A DNA stretch of 27,308 nucleotides from CAZDFU01 sp964504985. GTDB taxonomy: Bacteria > Patescibacteriota > Microgenomatia > Daviesbacterales > UBA10151. The stretch covers positions 1 through 27,308 of the forward strand of contig CAZDFU010000014.1 of NCBI GenBank assembly GCA_964504985.1. The letters are read 5' to 3'. Position 1 is the stretch's first letter, and every line of letters begins with the position of its first letter. A model generated the notes under the pieces. The model was not told the DNA's origin and ran no database searches. It was given only the letters and a program-made list of their open reading frames with translations. The position numbers and the translations under genes were made by a program. Shown piece after piece: positions 14,477 through 23,055 of this stretch.

Positions 14477-16980
14477 CCTTGTAAAATTTCCAATCCCGGG
14501 TTATATTGCACTCCTTTAACCAGTTTATTTTCCAAAATTAGCCTGGAAAGCCTTGACTCCAAAGTATCTTGTATTACTCTTGTAAGAGGCCTTGCCCCTA
14601 AAACAGGGTCAAACCCTCTTTTTGCTAACTCTGTTATTAACATAGGGTTAAATTCCACCACGTATCCTTTTTGTTCCAGACTCTTTTGTAAACTGCTTAG
14701 CTTTATTTTTACAATCTCCTCCAGTTCTATTTGTGACAAAGGTTTAAACAAAACTACTTCATCAAATCTATTCACAAGCTCTGGTTTAAAAATCTTTAAA
14801 AGCTCATCATCTACCTCTTTTTCTAAACCTTCCAGCGTCTTTCCAGACTCCAGTCCCTGGGCAATAATTAATGACCCGGCATTGGAGGTAGCAATAATGA
14901 TGGTATTTTCAAAACCGATAGTCCTGCCTGCTCCATCTGTTAACCTACCGTCATCCAGAACTTGTAAAAATAAAGTTAAAATCTTCTCATGTGCTTTTTC
15001 AAATTCATCTAAAAGCAATAAGGCATAAGGCCTGTTTCTGACAGCTTCAGTTAATAACCCGCCTTCACCACCGCTGCCAATAAGGCGCGTAACTGACTCT
15101 ACATTCTGATACTCAGACATATCAAACCTTAAAAATGCGCCTTCTGTTTTAAAGTACACATCTGCCAAGGTCCTGGCAAGCTCTGTCTTTCCTACACCTG
15201 TTGGACCTACAAACAAAAATGAACCGATAGGCTTTCCTTGCTCAGTTAAACCCGTGGCTGCCCGTCTTAAGGAATCTGATACCGCTTTAACAGCTTGATG
15301 CTGACCAATCAAGCGGGCATGTAATTCACTCTCTAAATTAAGGAGTCTATTTTTATCTGCACTCCCCACCTCCATTAAAGGAACTTTCACTCTGGTTGAG
15401 ATTACCCTTCTTATCACATCCTTAGTTACCCACCCATTCACAGCTCCTGTTTGGGCTTCTTTTAAAACGGAAATAGCGCTATCAGGCAAACAGCGGTCCC
15501 TGATGAATTTTTGAGAAAGTTCAACTGCAGTTTTTAAAGCAATAAATGAAACCCTTATCCTATCTCTTCTTTCAGATTCAATGCTTCTATATTCCAGGAT
15601 ATTTAAAGTATCTTTAGGCGTGGCTTCTGGAAGTTCTATTTTTCTAAACATTCTGGCAAAACTGGCATTTTTTTCCAGGATTTTAGAATAATTTTGACTT
15701 TCTGTGGTGCCAATGAATTGGAATAAATCCTGTTCCAAATAGCTTTCCATTAATGAATAAAGGTTAAAAGAAGATCCAACCTCACCCATTCCTAATTCAT
15801 GAATTTCCTCAATTACAATAATTATGTTTTGGGCAAAAGCCACCTCTTCAAAAACATCCTTGATACGCTCAGCCAACTCTCCCTGAGTTTTAACTCCTGA
15901 AAGAAGTTTAGTTAAATCAAGCTGTACTAATCTTTTAGTTGCCATAGCCTGGGGAGCATCTCCGGTAACGATTTGTTTTGCTAAATGTTTTATCAGGGCA
16001 CTCTTACCGCTCCCTGCAGGACCCGTAACAATCACATTTCTGCCTGTCCGTTGGGATAAAATATTGATCACCTGATTGGATATTTGATTCTCTCTAATAA
16101 GTTCCGGGAATCCTTTTGCAGCTGCTTCCTTTGTTAGATCTGTGCTGTACAAATTTAAACTGGGAGTAGGTACACCTAACCAGCCTCTGTTAACTCCTTT
16201 TAAATGATGAATTGTGAAATCTTCATCCCAGATATAGAATCTTCTCCACATTTGTCTTTTCTTTTCCAAATAATTTAGGGTTTCAATAAAGTCTGATACC
16301 CTCAAATCAAGTTTAAGCAGCGTATTATCAATACCTGGAATATCTGACAGAGATGCTACAAAAAAATGAGGAGCTTCAATATATTGACTCTTACTAGCCC
16401 TTGCCAACCCGTAAGCCTTTTCTCCGGTTTCATTTATATTTTTTATTTCCCAACCCGGTACAGAGCTAAGTTGTAATTCCAAATTTGATAATAACTCTAA
16501 AACTCTTCTATCTTTCAAGAGTTTGGTAAACTTTAGACCTTCTTTTTTTAAGGTTGAAGATAACCAGAAATCTCCTTCTCCAATTTGCCAGACTTTTTTA
16601 TGAGGATGTGAGGTTAGATGAATTAAAAATAAACCAAAACCTGTTAAAAATAAAATCCTGCTTAAAGTTTGGGGTATATCCAAAAAAGCCAAAATAGGAA
16701 GTCCAAACCAAAAAAAAGCTATTATAATTAATGCCAAGGAGGCCAAAGCAAAAGCAAAAAGTCCTATTAAAATACGGGTGACCCTAAAAAGCAGGCTTAA
16801 GACCCTGCCAACAATGGTTGAATCATGAAAAAGAGGAACAAATAACAAACGCAGCATCAAACTGACAGCCAAATCTTCTTCCAAAAAAAGTGTTAGGTTT
16901 TTCCAGGTCCTGATAAAAAATGCCAGTCCCTCCAGGTACCAGAACTCTATCAGATGTATGGGGATTGTTAAATATTTCAT
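14473..16980 (-). CDS. Membrane-anchored Clp/Hsp100-like double AAA+ ATPase
   Basis: An 835-residue protein. Residues about 60-125 hold hydrophobic segments (ILIGLFAFALASLALIIIAFFWFG, then LFLTGFGLFLI), so it is membrane-bound. Residues about 200-240 (APHFFVASLSDIPG...LLKLDLRVSDFIETL) resemble one Clp N-domain repeat. AAA1 has Walker A GPAGSGKS (320-327) and Walker B IIIVIEE (386-392); AAA2 has GPTGVGKT (592-599), LLLLDEFEKAH and IIATSNAGS, then VNRFDEVVLFKPL and the C-terminal Clp domain. Oddly the AAA1 pore loop reads SGVKTQGELAER where ClpB/ClpC have AGAKYRGEFEER. The AAA2 loop GYVGYEEGG is shortened to GSGGEGG. No [LIM]GF tripeptide for ClpP docking is seen near residues 700-720. A remodelling or scaffold role is more likely than feeding ClpP. 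It is translationally coupled to the secreted 169-residue protein. Confidence 0.88.
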   Translation of the reverse strand: MKYLTIPIHLIEFWYLEGLAFFIRTWKNLTLFLEEDLAVSLMLRLLFVPLFHDSTIVGRVLSLLFRVTRILIGLFAFALASLALIIIAFFWFGLPILAFLDIPQTLSRILFLTGFGLFLIHLTSHPHKKVWQIGEGDFWLSSTLKKEGLKFTKLLKDRRVLELLSNLELQLSSVPGWEIKNINETGEKAYGLARASKSQYIEAPHFFVASLSDIPGIDNTLLKLDLRVSDFIETLNYLEKKRQMWRRFYIWDEDFTIHHLKGVNRGWLGVPTPSLNLYSTDLTKEAAAKGFPELIRENQISNQVINILSQRTGRNVIVTGPAGSGKSALIKHLAKQIVTGDAPQAMATKRLVQLDLTKLLSGVKTQGELAERIKDVFEEVAFAQNIIIVIEEIHELGMGEVGSSFNLYSLMESYLEQDLFQFIGTTESQNYSKILEKNASFARMFRKIELPEATPKDTLNILEYRSIESERRDRIRVSFIALKTAVELSQKFIRDRCLPDSAISVLKEAQTGAVNGWVTKDVIRRVISTRVKVPLMEVGSADKNRLLNLESELHARLIGQHQAVKAVSDSLRRAATGLTEQGKPIGSFLFVGPTGVGKTELARTLADVYFKTEGAFLRFDMSEYQNVESVTRLIGSGGEGGLLTEAVRNRPYALLLLDEFEKAHEKILTLFLQVLDDGRLTDGAGRTIGFENTIIIATSNAGSLIIAQGLESGKTLEGLEKEVDDELLKIFKPELVNRFDEVVLFKPLSQIELEEIVKIKLSSLQKSLEQKGYVVEFNPMLITELAKRGFDPVLGARPLTRVIQDTLESRLSRLILENKLVKGVQYNPGLEILQG

Positions 16981-16992
16981 GGCTTTCTCTTT

Positions 16993-17343
16993 TTACTCTG
17001 CTTTTATTAAATTACCTTCCGTATCTAATTCCACAAAATGCTGGTTTTTCCTTTGTTTAAACGAGGGACACTGGTTTTCTTCCAAATCATCAATTGGTTG
17101 TCTGGGGCTGTGTACAATATCAACTACCCACCCAGGCATAAGAGCATCTGATAAACAAGGCCCTTTGGATAAATCTTCACCGCTTTGTTTCTTTAAAGAG
17201 AATAAATGATTTGCCTGATTAATAGCTGTCTCCACCTCGCTTTTGCGGACAGATTGAGATGAAGACGCATTCAAAATTAGAGTTAAATAGCCTGTTAAAA
17301 AAATTACTGTTAAAGCAAGCAAAAGCAGTAAATTCTTGGGCAT
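16993..17343 (-). CDS. Small membrane-anchored protein, unknown function
   Basis: A 116-residue protein with a hydrophobic N-terminus (LLLLLALTVIFLTGYLTLIL, residues 4-23), possibly a pseudopilin-like or uncleaved signal anchor, then a short helix and a compact domain with two cysteines (GPCLSDALMPGWVVDIVHSPRQPIDD, NQCPSFK) and a C-terminal HFVELDTEGNLIKAE. The cysteines could form a disulfide outside the cell. I recall similar short proteins in Microgenomates but no function. It lies 12 bases from both dprA and the Clp-like ATPase gene and belongs to the same unit. Confidence 0.7.
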   Translation of the reverse strand: MPKNLLLLLALTVIFLTGYLTLILNASSSQSVRKSEVETAINQANHLFSLKKQSGEDLSKGPCLSDALMPGWVVDIVHSPRQPIDDLEENQCPSFKQRKNQHFVELDTEGNLIKAE

Positions 17344-17355
17344 AAAAGTATTATC

Positions 17356-18429
17356 TCATGACTTACAATAAATTCCACTGCCTAAACTTTGAACCAAACC
17401 TGAAATTTCCATTTTTAAAAGCAGGGCAGATATTTTTGGGGAAGGAAATTTTAAGATCCTGCCAATTTCATCAATGTGCCTTGTTTCATTTTCCAAACAT
17501 TCCAATATTTTGTTTTCATCTTCTGATAAATTAGTCCTGTTTATCTTATTACTCTTACTCCCAATCCCCAACTCTTCTAGGAGCCCGTTTGGCTCAATAA
17601 CCAGGCTGGCACCTTCTTTAATTAAATCAGCGGTTCCGTGTGATAAGTATGAATTCACAGGACCAGGCACTGCAAAAACATCCCGTCCTTGGTCTAATGC
17701 CAACCTGGCAGTTATTAATGAACCGCTGTTTTTGGCTGCTTCTGTTACCAAAACCCCTTGTGACAACCCGGAAATAATTCTATTCCTTACAGGAAAGTTT
17801 CCGGGTAAAGGGATTGCATCCGGGGGAAATTCAGACAAAACAGTCCCAAAGCCTCCTGCAATCTTTGCTGCCAAACCTTTATTTTCCGGTGGAAAAATAT
17901 TATTTAAACCACCGCCTAAAACTGCAACCGTTTTCCCGTTTTCTTCAATGGCTGTTTGGTGAACCTGACTGTCAACCCCCCGGGCCAATCCTGAAACAAC
18001 AGTTAAACCCGCATTCACCAACCCTTTGGTAAATTGCTTTGTCACCATCCTGCCATAACCAGTCATCTTTCTGGAACCCACCACTGCTAAACACTTACTA
18101 TTTAATACCGCTGAGTCTCCGATGTAATATAAAACTACGGGCGGATCATAAATTTGGGCAAGCAGCTTAGGATAAGTTTCATCAAAAATTGTTATCCATT
18201 TTATTGAAGACTCTTTAATTGCTTCTGCATAAGTTTGGGGGTCTAATTTTTTTCTGGTTTCCAGCAAAAAACCTATTGTATTTTTAGGAATTCCTATTTT
18301 TATTAGCTCTGAATCACTTGCCTCCCAAGCTAGTTTTGGATCTTTGAAATAATCCAAAATAGCCTTTAACCTAATAGGTCCAAGTCCGCTTATGCTATGC
18401 AGGGCTAAAATATATGAAATATTTTTCAT
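17356..18429 (-). CDS. dprA: DNA-processing protein DprA
   Basis: DprA protects incoming single-stranded DNA and loads RecA during natural transformation. The 357-residue protein has an N-terminal SAM-like region (ISGLGPIRLKAILDYF), the Rossmann-like core (LAVVGSRKMTGYGRMVT, VVSGLARGVDSQVHQTA, TVAVLGGGLNNIFPPEN, FPVRNRIISGLSQGVLVTEA, SGSLITARLALDQGRDVFAVPG) and a C-terminal winged-helix domain (about 295-357, DENKILECLENETRHIDEI). All core motifs are present. The ATG at 18427-18429 overlaps the stop of the PBP2 gene as ATGA. Its presence in the shape-gene unit suggests that the cell can take up DNA, though no com genes are in view. Confidence 0.93.
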   Translation of the reverse strand: MKNISYILALHSISGLGPIRLKAILDYFKDPKLAWEASDSELIKIGIPKNTIGFLLETRKKLDPQTYAEAIKESSIKWITIFDETYPKLLAQIYDPPVVLYYIGDSAVLNSKCLAVVGSRKMTGYGRMVTKQFTKGLVNAGLTVVSGLARGVDSQVHQTAIEENGKTVAVLGGGLNNIFPPENKGLAAKIAGGFGTVLSEFPPDAIPLPGNFPVRNRIISGLSQGVLVTEAAKNSGSLITARLALDQGRDVFAVPGPVNSYLSHGTADLIKEGASLVIEPNGLLEELGIGSKSNKINRTNLSEDENKILECLENETRHIDEIGRILKFPSPKISALLLKMEISGLVQSLGSGIYCKS

Positions 18430-20321
18430 TCTTCTAAAATTTCAGCTGACTGGGTTGCAGGAGTATATATATCTTGTATCAGTTTATTTTTATCTTCTGA
18501 AAAATACCAGCGGTAAATTTCTTTGGCAATTGGGGCTGCAACCGAGGAACCCTCTCCTCCCCCTTCTACCAAGACCGTAAGGGCGATCTTTGGATCATTT
18601 GAAGGGGCATAAGAGGTGTACCAGGCATGGGTCTTACCTTTTGGGTCTCCATATTCTGCTGTACCTGTTTTACCTGCAGTTTCAATGGGGAAAGCGAAAA
18701 ATGGCCAGGCTGTTCCCCCAATTTTTGGGACTAAATCAAGCCCCTCTTTTATTGATTGAATATGGCCCAAAGATACAAGATTTGAAACCAGGATTTTTGG
18801 CTTAAAATCAGTTAAAATAAGCTGCGGTTTAAATAAATTCCCGTTGCCTGCAATGAAAGAGGTCATGCCTAATACCTGCAAAGGGGTAGTTAATACAAAC
18901 CCTTGTCCGATAGCCATATGCAAAGTATCTCCAGGATACCAGACTTGGCCATAAGTTTTTCTTTTCCACGCATCAGTAGGTACAAGTCCTTTTTCCTCCC
19001 CGGGCAGATCAATCCCCAGCTTCTCCCCCAAATTTAGTTTTTCTGACCATTCAACCAGTTGCTGCTCCCCGATAATCCTGCCTATTTCGTAAAAATACGT
19101 ATCATTGGAACGCTGGAGAGCTTTGAGTAAATTAACAGATCCTTCTGTTTTACCATATTGGGTAAAATACCAGTTGGTAAATTTGAAAGTCCCCAGATAA
19201 ACTACCCCGTTATCCTGAATTGTAGTAGCCTCCTTTATTTTATTGCTGGATAGTGCAGCCAAAGCTGAAACAATTTTAAAGGTGGAACCAGGAGGATAAG
19301 TCCCAGCTATAACCCGGTTTAAGATAGGTGAATGGGGATGGGAAAAAATCTCTGAAATAGCACCCTCATCCTGAAGATTTGTAAAAGCATTAGGATTAAA
19401 AGAGGGCAATGACACCAAAGCTAAAACCTGTCCATTTAAAGGGTCTAGGGCTGCTGCAGCTGCACAACAACTTCCCTGCTTGGCTAAACTTTCATTCAAC
19501 ACCTGATAAGCCTTCTCCTGCAAAGAAGCGTCAATTGTTAAATAGATATTCTGGCCAGGTATAGGAGAATCTTTCCTAAGTGTACGCAACTTTTTTCCAA
19601 AAGAATCAATCTCAATAATCTCTCCTCCGTCTATACCCTTCAGGTCTTCCTCATATTGAGCCTCAATACCGCTTTGACCCACCCTATCTCCTGCGCGGTA
19701 GCTTTTTTTCCCCGGGGAAAATACTTTCTCCTGACCTTCTGCTCTTTTTAGCTGGTCCTCAGATATCTCACCAACATATCCTATCACATGAGCTAATTTT
19801 TCTCCCATTGGGTAAGTACGGACATTATCAACCTCTAAATCAGCTGCCTTTGGATCATTTTTTACCTCGAGTTCCAAAGCCTCTTCTCTTGAAATAAGTT
19901 TTGCTTTTTTTATACTTGGATCAAACAACCTAAAGGCTGGAGAGTTGGCAGCCAGAATAACACCACTGCGGTCATAAATCACCCCCCGGGGGGCATGAAT
20001 AACTTTAATTTGAATCCGGTTTCCATCTGCTAAATCTCTATTTCTTTTACCTTCTATTATTTGCAGGTGAAAAAGGCGGACAAAAATAATAAAAAATAAA
20101 ATCAATGAAAATATATAAAATGCTGTAATTCTCCAGGGACTTTGCCTAAACCTGTCTGCCAAATTTGATTCAAAATGAGGCAGCAGGGTATCTGTCCAAT
20201 CAGGTTCCTTTTTTTTAAAATGACCGATTTTATTTTGTTTGCCAAAATAGTCCCACGGTTTATCAGCTACTTTTGCCAATTCACCGGAAAAAGCAGGGCC
20301 TAAAAAGCGTTTCTTTTTCAT
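18426..20321 (-). CDS. mrdA: Penicillin-binding protein 2 (transpeptidase)
   Basis: A class B PBP that cross-links peptidoglycan during elongation. The 631-residue protein has one membrane anchor (about 66-86, FYIFSLILFFIIFVRLF), the PBP dimer domain starting APRGVIYDRSGVILAAN, and the transpeptidase domain with SxxK at 346-349 (PPGSTFK), SxN as SND at 405-407, and KTG at 551-553 (ETAGKTGTAEYGD). All three active-site motifs are intact. It follows mreC and mreD, the classical elongasome order, and overlaps dprA by 4 bases. MreB and RodA are not in the window. Working peptidoglycan synthesis also gives the cell a use for meso-DAP from the dap genes. Confidence 0.94.
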   Translation of the reverse strand: MKKKRFLGPAFSGELAKVADKPWDYFGKQNKIGHFKKKEPDWTDTLLPHFESNLADRFRQSPWRITAFYIFSLILFFIIFVRLFHLQIIEGKRNRDLADGNRIQIKVIHAPRGVIYDRSGVILAANSPAFRLFDPSIKKAKLISREEALELEVKNDPKAADLEVDNVRTYPMGEKLAHVIGYVGEISEDQLKRAEGQEKVFSPGKKSYRAGDRVGQSGIEAQYEEDLKGIDGGEIIEIDSFGKKLRTLRKDSPIPGQNIYLTIDASLQEKAYQVLNESLAKQGSCCAAAAALDPLNGQVLALVSLPSFNPNAFTNLQDEGAISEIFSHPHSPILNRVIAGTYPPGSTFKIVSALAALSSNKIKEATTIQDNGVVYLGTFKFTNWYFTQYGKTEGSVNLLKALQRSNDTYFYEIGRIIGEQQLVEWSEKLNLGEKLGIDLPGEEKGLVPTDAWKRKTYGQVWYPGDTLHMAIGQGFVLTTPLQVLGMTSFIAGNGNLFKPQLILTDFKPKILVSNLVSLGHIQSIKEGLDLVPKIGGTAWPFFAFPIETAGKTGTAEYGDPKGKTHAWYTSYAPSNDPKIALTVLVEGGGEGSSVAAPIAKEIYRWYFSEDKNKLIQDIYTPATQSAEILEE

Positions 20322-20323
20322 GT

Positions 20324-20767
20324 CTATACTTTTAGCTTAATTTCTTTCCGGACAATAAACCTTTCTTCCCACAATTTAACTAAATAATAAACAGGCAAAG
20401 ATATTAAACTTTCCAAAAATATTTTTAATAAGTTAAGCTGTTGATCAGTAAAAGGACTAAGCGCTGTCTGGTTTACCAAAAGAAGGATAAAAGTTAAAGG
20501 AATAATAAGCAGGGAATTTCCAGCAAGCCTTGATTTAGATAATCCTCCCACAATTGCTACAGTAATTAAATAAGCCAAACTGGTAAGCCCTAAGGTAGTC
20601 AAATTAAGATGGTCATTAATCAGCCCAAAAGCAAAAGCCAAAAACAAGCTGGCTTTATCAAACTTTAGGTAACTTCTGCAGATTAAAATAATCAATACCA
20701 AATCAATGGGCAATATAGTAGCCTGAACAAGAGACGCACTGATTAGAACAATAATTAAAACATTCAT
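20324..20767 (-). CDS. mreD: Rod-shape-determining protein MreD
   Basis: A 147-residue, highly hydrophobic protein with about five membrane segments, as expected for MreD. Internal clues are DLVLIILICRSYLKFDKASLFLAFAFGLINDHLN, which matches the MreD pattern of a helix followed by GLxxDxL, and the C-terminal ISLPVYYLVKLWEERF. Sequence alone is weakly conserved in this family; the position between mreC (13 bases away) and mrdA (2 bases away) makes the assignment safe. Confidence 0.88.
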   Translation of the reverse strand: MNVLIIVLISASLVQATILPIDLVLIILICRSYLKFDKASLFLAFAFGLINDHLNLTTLGLTSLAYLITVAIVGGLSKSRLAGNSLLIIPLTFILLLVNQTALSPFTDQQLNLLKIFLESLISLPVYYLVKLWEERFIVRKEIKLKV

Positions 20768-20780
20768 ATTATTTGACTCA

Positions 20781-21569
20781 TTACTCCAAAATCACAAACA
20801 CTAAGTCTAAATCCCTGATGTCAAAATTACTCTGCACCTTGGCTTGTTTGAAAACTTCATTTTCCCTTTCTAAAACCTCTGTAACCCTGCCTAAGATTAA
20901 ACCCCTTGGCAAAAAGCCTTCAGTCCCTTCTGAATACACTAAATCACCCACACTGATTTTTTCCTCATGTAATATCTTATCCAGCAAAAGCTCGCTGCCA
21001 AATTGTCCTATCAATACTCCCTTAGCTTTACCTTCTAATCCTTGGGAAAAAGCTGCTACTTTCGAATCCGGATCAGCAAGAAGTTGAACAAGTGAAGACT
21101 TTTCCGAAACTAACACAATTTTTCCTACATAATTATCGTTATATACTAAAGCTGCCCCTTCTTTTACTTGTGAATCTGAACCTTTATCAATTTTTAAATA
21201 TCTGCTGATCCCAATAGGGCGGGCAAACAATAAATTATAGGTCGCTGGATCCAAATGTTTTTCCTGCGAAACTAAAGTTTGGGTTTCTGCTAAATTTTTC
21301 CTCAAACGCGCATTTTCTGAGAGAAGTAAAGCCAGCTGTTCTTTTAATGCTTTATTTTCCTGTGATGAGGAACGGGCTGCAAAAATAAAATAAAACTGCT
21401 TTGCAATATCTTTATTGGTTTGATAAAGACCAAGTGATATAGGGTTGGTAATAAAGGAAAGGATTTGTTTTGGAAAAAATAAAAAATGAAATAAATCCAA
21501 AACTATAATCATAAGACTTAAAACAGTCAGGATTAAGAAGAGTTTGAGGTTGGGAATTACTCTCTCCAT
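20781..21569 (-). CDS. mreC: Rod-shape-determining protein MreC
   Basis: An elongasome scaffold with one N-terminal membrane segment (LFLILTVLSLMIIVLDLFHFLFF), a coiled coil (QENKALKEQLALLLSENARLRKNL) and the beta-rich periplasmic-type domain (FARPIGISRYLKIDKGSDSQVKEGAALVYNDNYVGKIV...). The ATG at 21567-21569 (MERVIPNL) gives 262 residues and is preferred over TTG at 21581, because that TTG lies inside the predicted -10 element. It heads the long minus-strand unit and is divergent from pyrF. Confidence 0.92.
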   Translation of the reverse strand: MERVIPNLKLFLILTVLSLMIIVLDLFHFLFFPKQILSFITNPISLGLYQTNKDIAKQFYFIFAARSSSQENKALKEQLALLLSENARLRKNLAETQTLVSQEKHLDPATYNLLFARPIGISRYLKIDKGSDSQVKEGAALVYNDNYVGKIVLVSEKSSLVQLLADPDSKVAAFSQGLEGKAKGVLIGQFGSELLLDKILHEEKISVGDLVYSEGTEGFLPRGLILGRVTEVLERENEVFKQAKVQSNFDIRDLDLVFVILE

Positions 21570-21579
21570 AGCGGAAAAC

Positions 21580-21607
21580 AATATAACAGAATAATTGAAA
21601 AGTTCAA
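21580..21607 (-). promoter_or_regulatory. mreC promoter
   Basis: On the minus strand TTGAAC (21602-21607), a 16-base spacer and TATATT (21580-21585) preceded by TG in extended -10 position. Transcription would start near 21573, about 4 bases before the chosen mreC ATG. It probably drives mreC-mreD-mrdA-dprA and perhaps more. Confidence 0.4.
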
Positions 21608-21612
21608 AGTTA

Positions 21613-21644
21613 TTGTTGAAAACCTAAGTTCAACAAGGTATATT
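21613..21644 (+). promoter_or_regulatory. pyrF-pyrE promoter with overlapping inverted repeat
   Basis: TTGAAA (21616-21621), a 17-base spacer and TATATT (21639-21644) match the sigma70 consensus at five of six bases each. Arms TTGTTGAA (21613-21620) and TTCAACAA (21629-21636) form a perfect 8-bp inverted repeat over the -35 and spacer, suggesting a repressor site. The predicted start near 21651 leaves a leader of only about 5 bases before the pyrF ATG. Confidence 0.5.
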
Positions 21645-21655
21645 CAGTGTAACAA

Positions 21656-22369
21656 ATGAATTCCTTTTTAGATAAATTAAACAAAAAGTGGGATGAGGGA
21701 AAGCTTGTTTGTATAGGATTGGATAAAGCTGATTTTGAATTTAATAAATCTATTATTGATCAAACTTCAGATTTAGTTTTAGCTTACAAACCACAATCTG
21801 CATTTTATGAAGCAGAAGGAATAGATGGATTAAAATACTTAAAAGACACAATTTCTTATATTAAGAATAACCACCCTGATATCCCCATTATCTTAGATGC
21901 TAAAAGAGGTGATATTGGAAATACAAATGAAGCCTATGTGAAAGCTATATTTGATGATTTAGGAGTTGATGCAGTTACCCTTTCACCATATTTGGGAAAA
22001 GAAAGCCTCAGGCCCTTTTTAGAAAGATCTGATAAAGGAAGCATTATTNNNNNNNNNNNNNNNNNNNNNNNNNNNNNNNNNNNNNNNNNNNNAAAAGATT
22101 GGAATACAAATAACAATTTAGGGGTAGTTGTTGGGGCAACTTATCCTGAAGATCTTAAAAAGGTTAGAGAAATTGTTGGCGATATGCCAATATTGGTCCC
22201 TGGCATTGGAGCACAAGGTGGAAATTTAGAAGAAACTTTAAAAAATGGTCTGAATTCTCAAAAAAAGGGTTTAATAATTTCCTCATCAAGAAGCGTTATT
22301 TTTGCAGAAAACCCCAAAGATGCTGCTTTAAATTTACATCAGCAAATTGTAAACTTTCTAAAATCATGA
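21656..22369 (+). CDS. pyrF: Orotidine 5'-phosphate decarboxylase (contains an assembly gap)
   Basis: The product decarboxylates OMP to UMP, the last step of UMP synthesis. The N-terminal half shows LVCIGLDKADFEFN, LAYKPQSAFYEAEG and the catalytic IILDAKRGDIGNTNEAYVKAIFDDLGVDAVTLSPYLG (Lys83 of DAKRGD), the pattern of the longer, type 2 enzymes. A run of 44 N removes about residues 132-146, just where the conserved arginine-Thr-Ser-Asn block (RTSNP) is expected; the frame is kept across the gap. The C-terminal half has LGVVVGATYPEDL, PILVPGIGAQGG and IISSSRSVIFA. The stop overlaps the pyrE start as ATGA. Confidence 0.93.
   Translation: MNSFLDKLNKKWDEGKLVCIGLDKADFEFNKSIIDQTSDLVLAYKPQSAFYEAEGIDGLKYLKDTISYIKNNHPDIPIILDAKRGDIGNTNEAYVKAIFDDLGVDAVTLSPYLGKESLRPFLERSDKGSIIXXXXXXXXXXXXXXXKDWNTNNNLGVVVGATYPEDLKKVREIVGDMPILVPGIGAQGGNLEETLKNGLNSQKKGLIISSSRSVIFAENPKDAALNLHQQIVNFLKS
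22049..22092. other. Assembly gap (44 N) inside pyrF
   Basis: Forty-four undetermined bases interrupt pyrF. The reading frame continues correctly after the gap, so the estimated length is consistent with the true one. Nothing can be said about the missing bases. Confidence 0.99.
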
Positions 22370-22995
22370 ATATCTCTGAAACTGTAGCCAAAATACTGCT
22401 GGAATTAAATGCTGTTACCTTAAGCCCCAAAAAACCCTTTAAATATGCATCAGGTATTTTATCTCCTGTTTATACAGACTGCAGAGTACTTATGGCTTAC
22501 CCTGACAAAAGAAGGCTAATCAGAGATTTTTATATTGATGCTATAAAAAAGTCAGGTGTTCAATTCGATGTAGTGGCTGGTACTGCTACAGCAGGCATTC
22601 CTCATGCAGCCTGGATTGCAGAGAAACTAAATCTTCCTATGGTATATGTAAGAGGCAAGGCCAAAGATCACGGCAAGGAAAACTTAATGGAGGGAATAAT
22701 CAAAAAAGGGCAAAAAGCCATTATTATTGAAGATCTAATATCTACAGGAGAAAGCGCTATTAATAGTGTTCTTGCAGTAAGAAATGCCGGTGGCACAGTT
22801 ACCAATGGTTTTGCCATCATAACTTATGGCATGAAAATTGCAGAGGAAAATCTAAAACAAAATAATTTAAAACTTGTCAGCTTAACAACTTTTCAGGATA
22901 TTGTTAGTGTGGCAGAAAATTCAGGCCAAATCAACAAAGAGGAAAAAGATATTATTTTGGATTGGATCAAACATCCAACAAGCTGGGGAAAATAA
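22366..22995 (+). CDS. pyrE: Orotate phosphoribosyltransferase
   Basis: The product joins orotate to PRPP to give OMP, the substrate of PyrF. The 209-residue protein has FKYASGILSPVYTDCR near the start, VAGTATAGIPHAAWIAEKLNLPMVYVRGKAKDHG in the middle, and the PRPP-binding motif IIIEDLISTGES (119-130). It overlaps pyrF by 4 bases, so the last two steps of UMP synthesis are co-translated. It ends 52 bases before the convergent regulator gene. Confidence 0.96.
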   Translation: MNISETVAKILLELNAVTLSPKKPFKYASGILSPVYTDCRVLMAYPDKRRLIRDFYIDAIKKSGVQFDVVAGTATAGIPHAAWIAEKLNLPMVYVRGKAKDHGKENLMEGIIKKGQKAIIIEDLISTGESAINSVLAVRNAGGTVTNGFAIITYGMKIAEENLKQNNLKLVSLTTFQDIVSVAENSGQINKEEKDIILDWIKHPTSWGK

Positions 22996-23023
22996 TCCAA
23001 ACTGGGAAAATTACTTTTTTATC

Positions 23024-23055
23024 TACATTAACCATACGATCGTAATATTATTGTA
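23024..23055. repeat. Dyad 2, core ACGATCGT, over the regulator stop codon
   Basis: A 32-bp dyad centred at 23039/23040 with four mismatched pairs. The arms TACATTA and TAATATTATTGTA resemble the perfect copy at 654-689. It supplies the last two codons and the TAA stop (23048-23050) of the convergent regulator gene. It also lies downstream of pyrE and might influence transcription ends there. Confidence 0.75.

Noticed and set aside
14360..15028. Plus-strand ORF of 222 codons
   Set aside because: It lies antisense to the conserved second AAA domain of the Clp-like ATPase and has a low-complexity, Ser-rich translation without motifs.
13692..17343. Type IV pilus or competence pilin cluster
   Set aside because: The small proteins lack a prepilin cleavage motif (GF[TS]xxE) and no pilus ATPase, PilC or peptidase is nearby.
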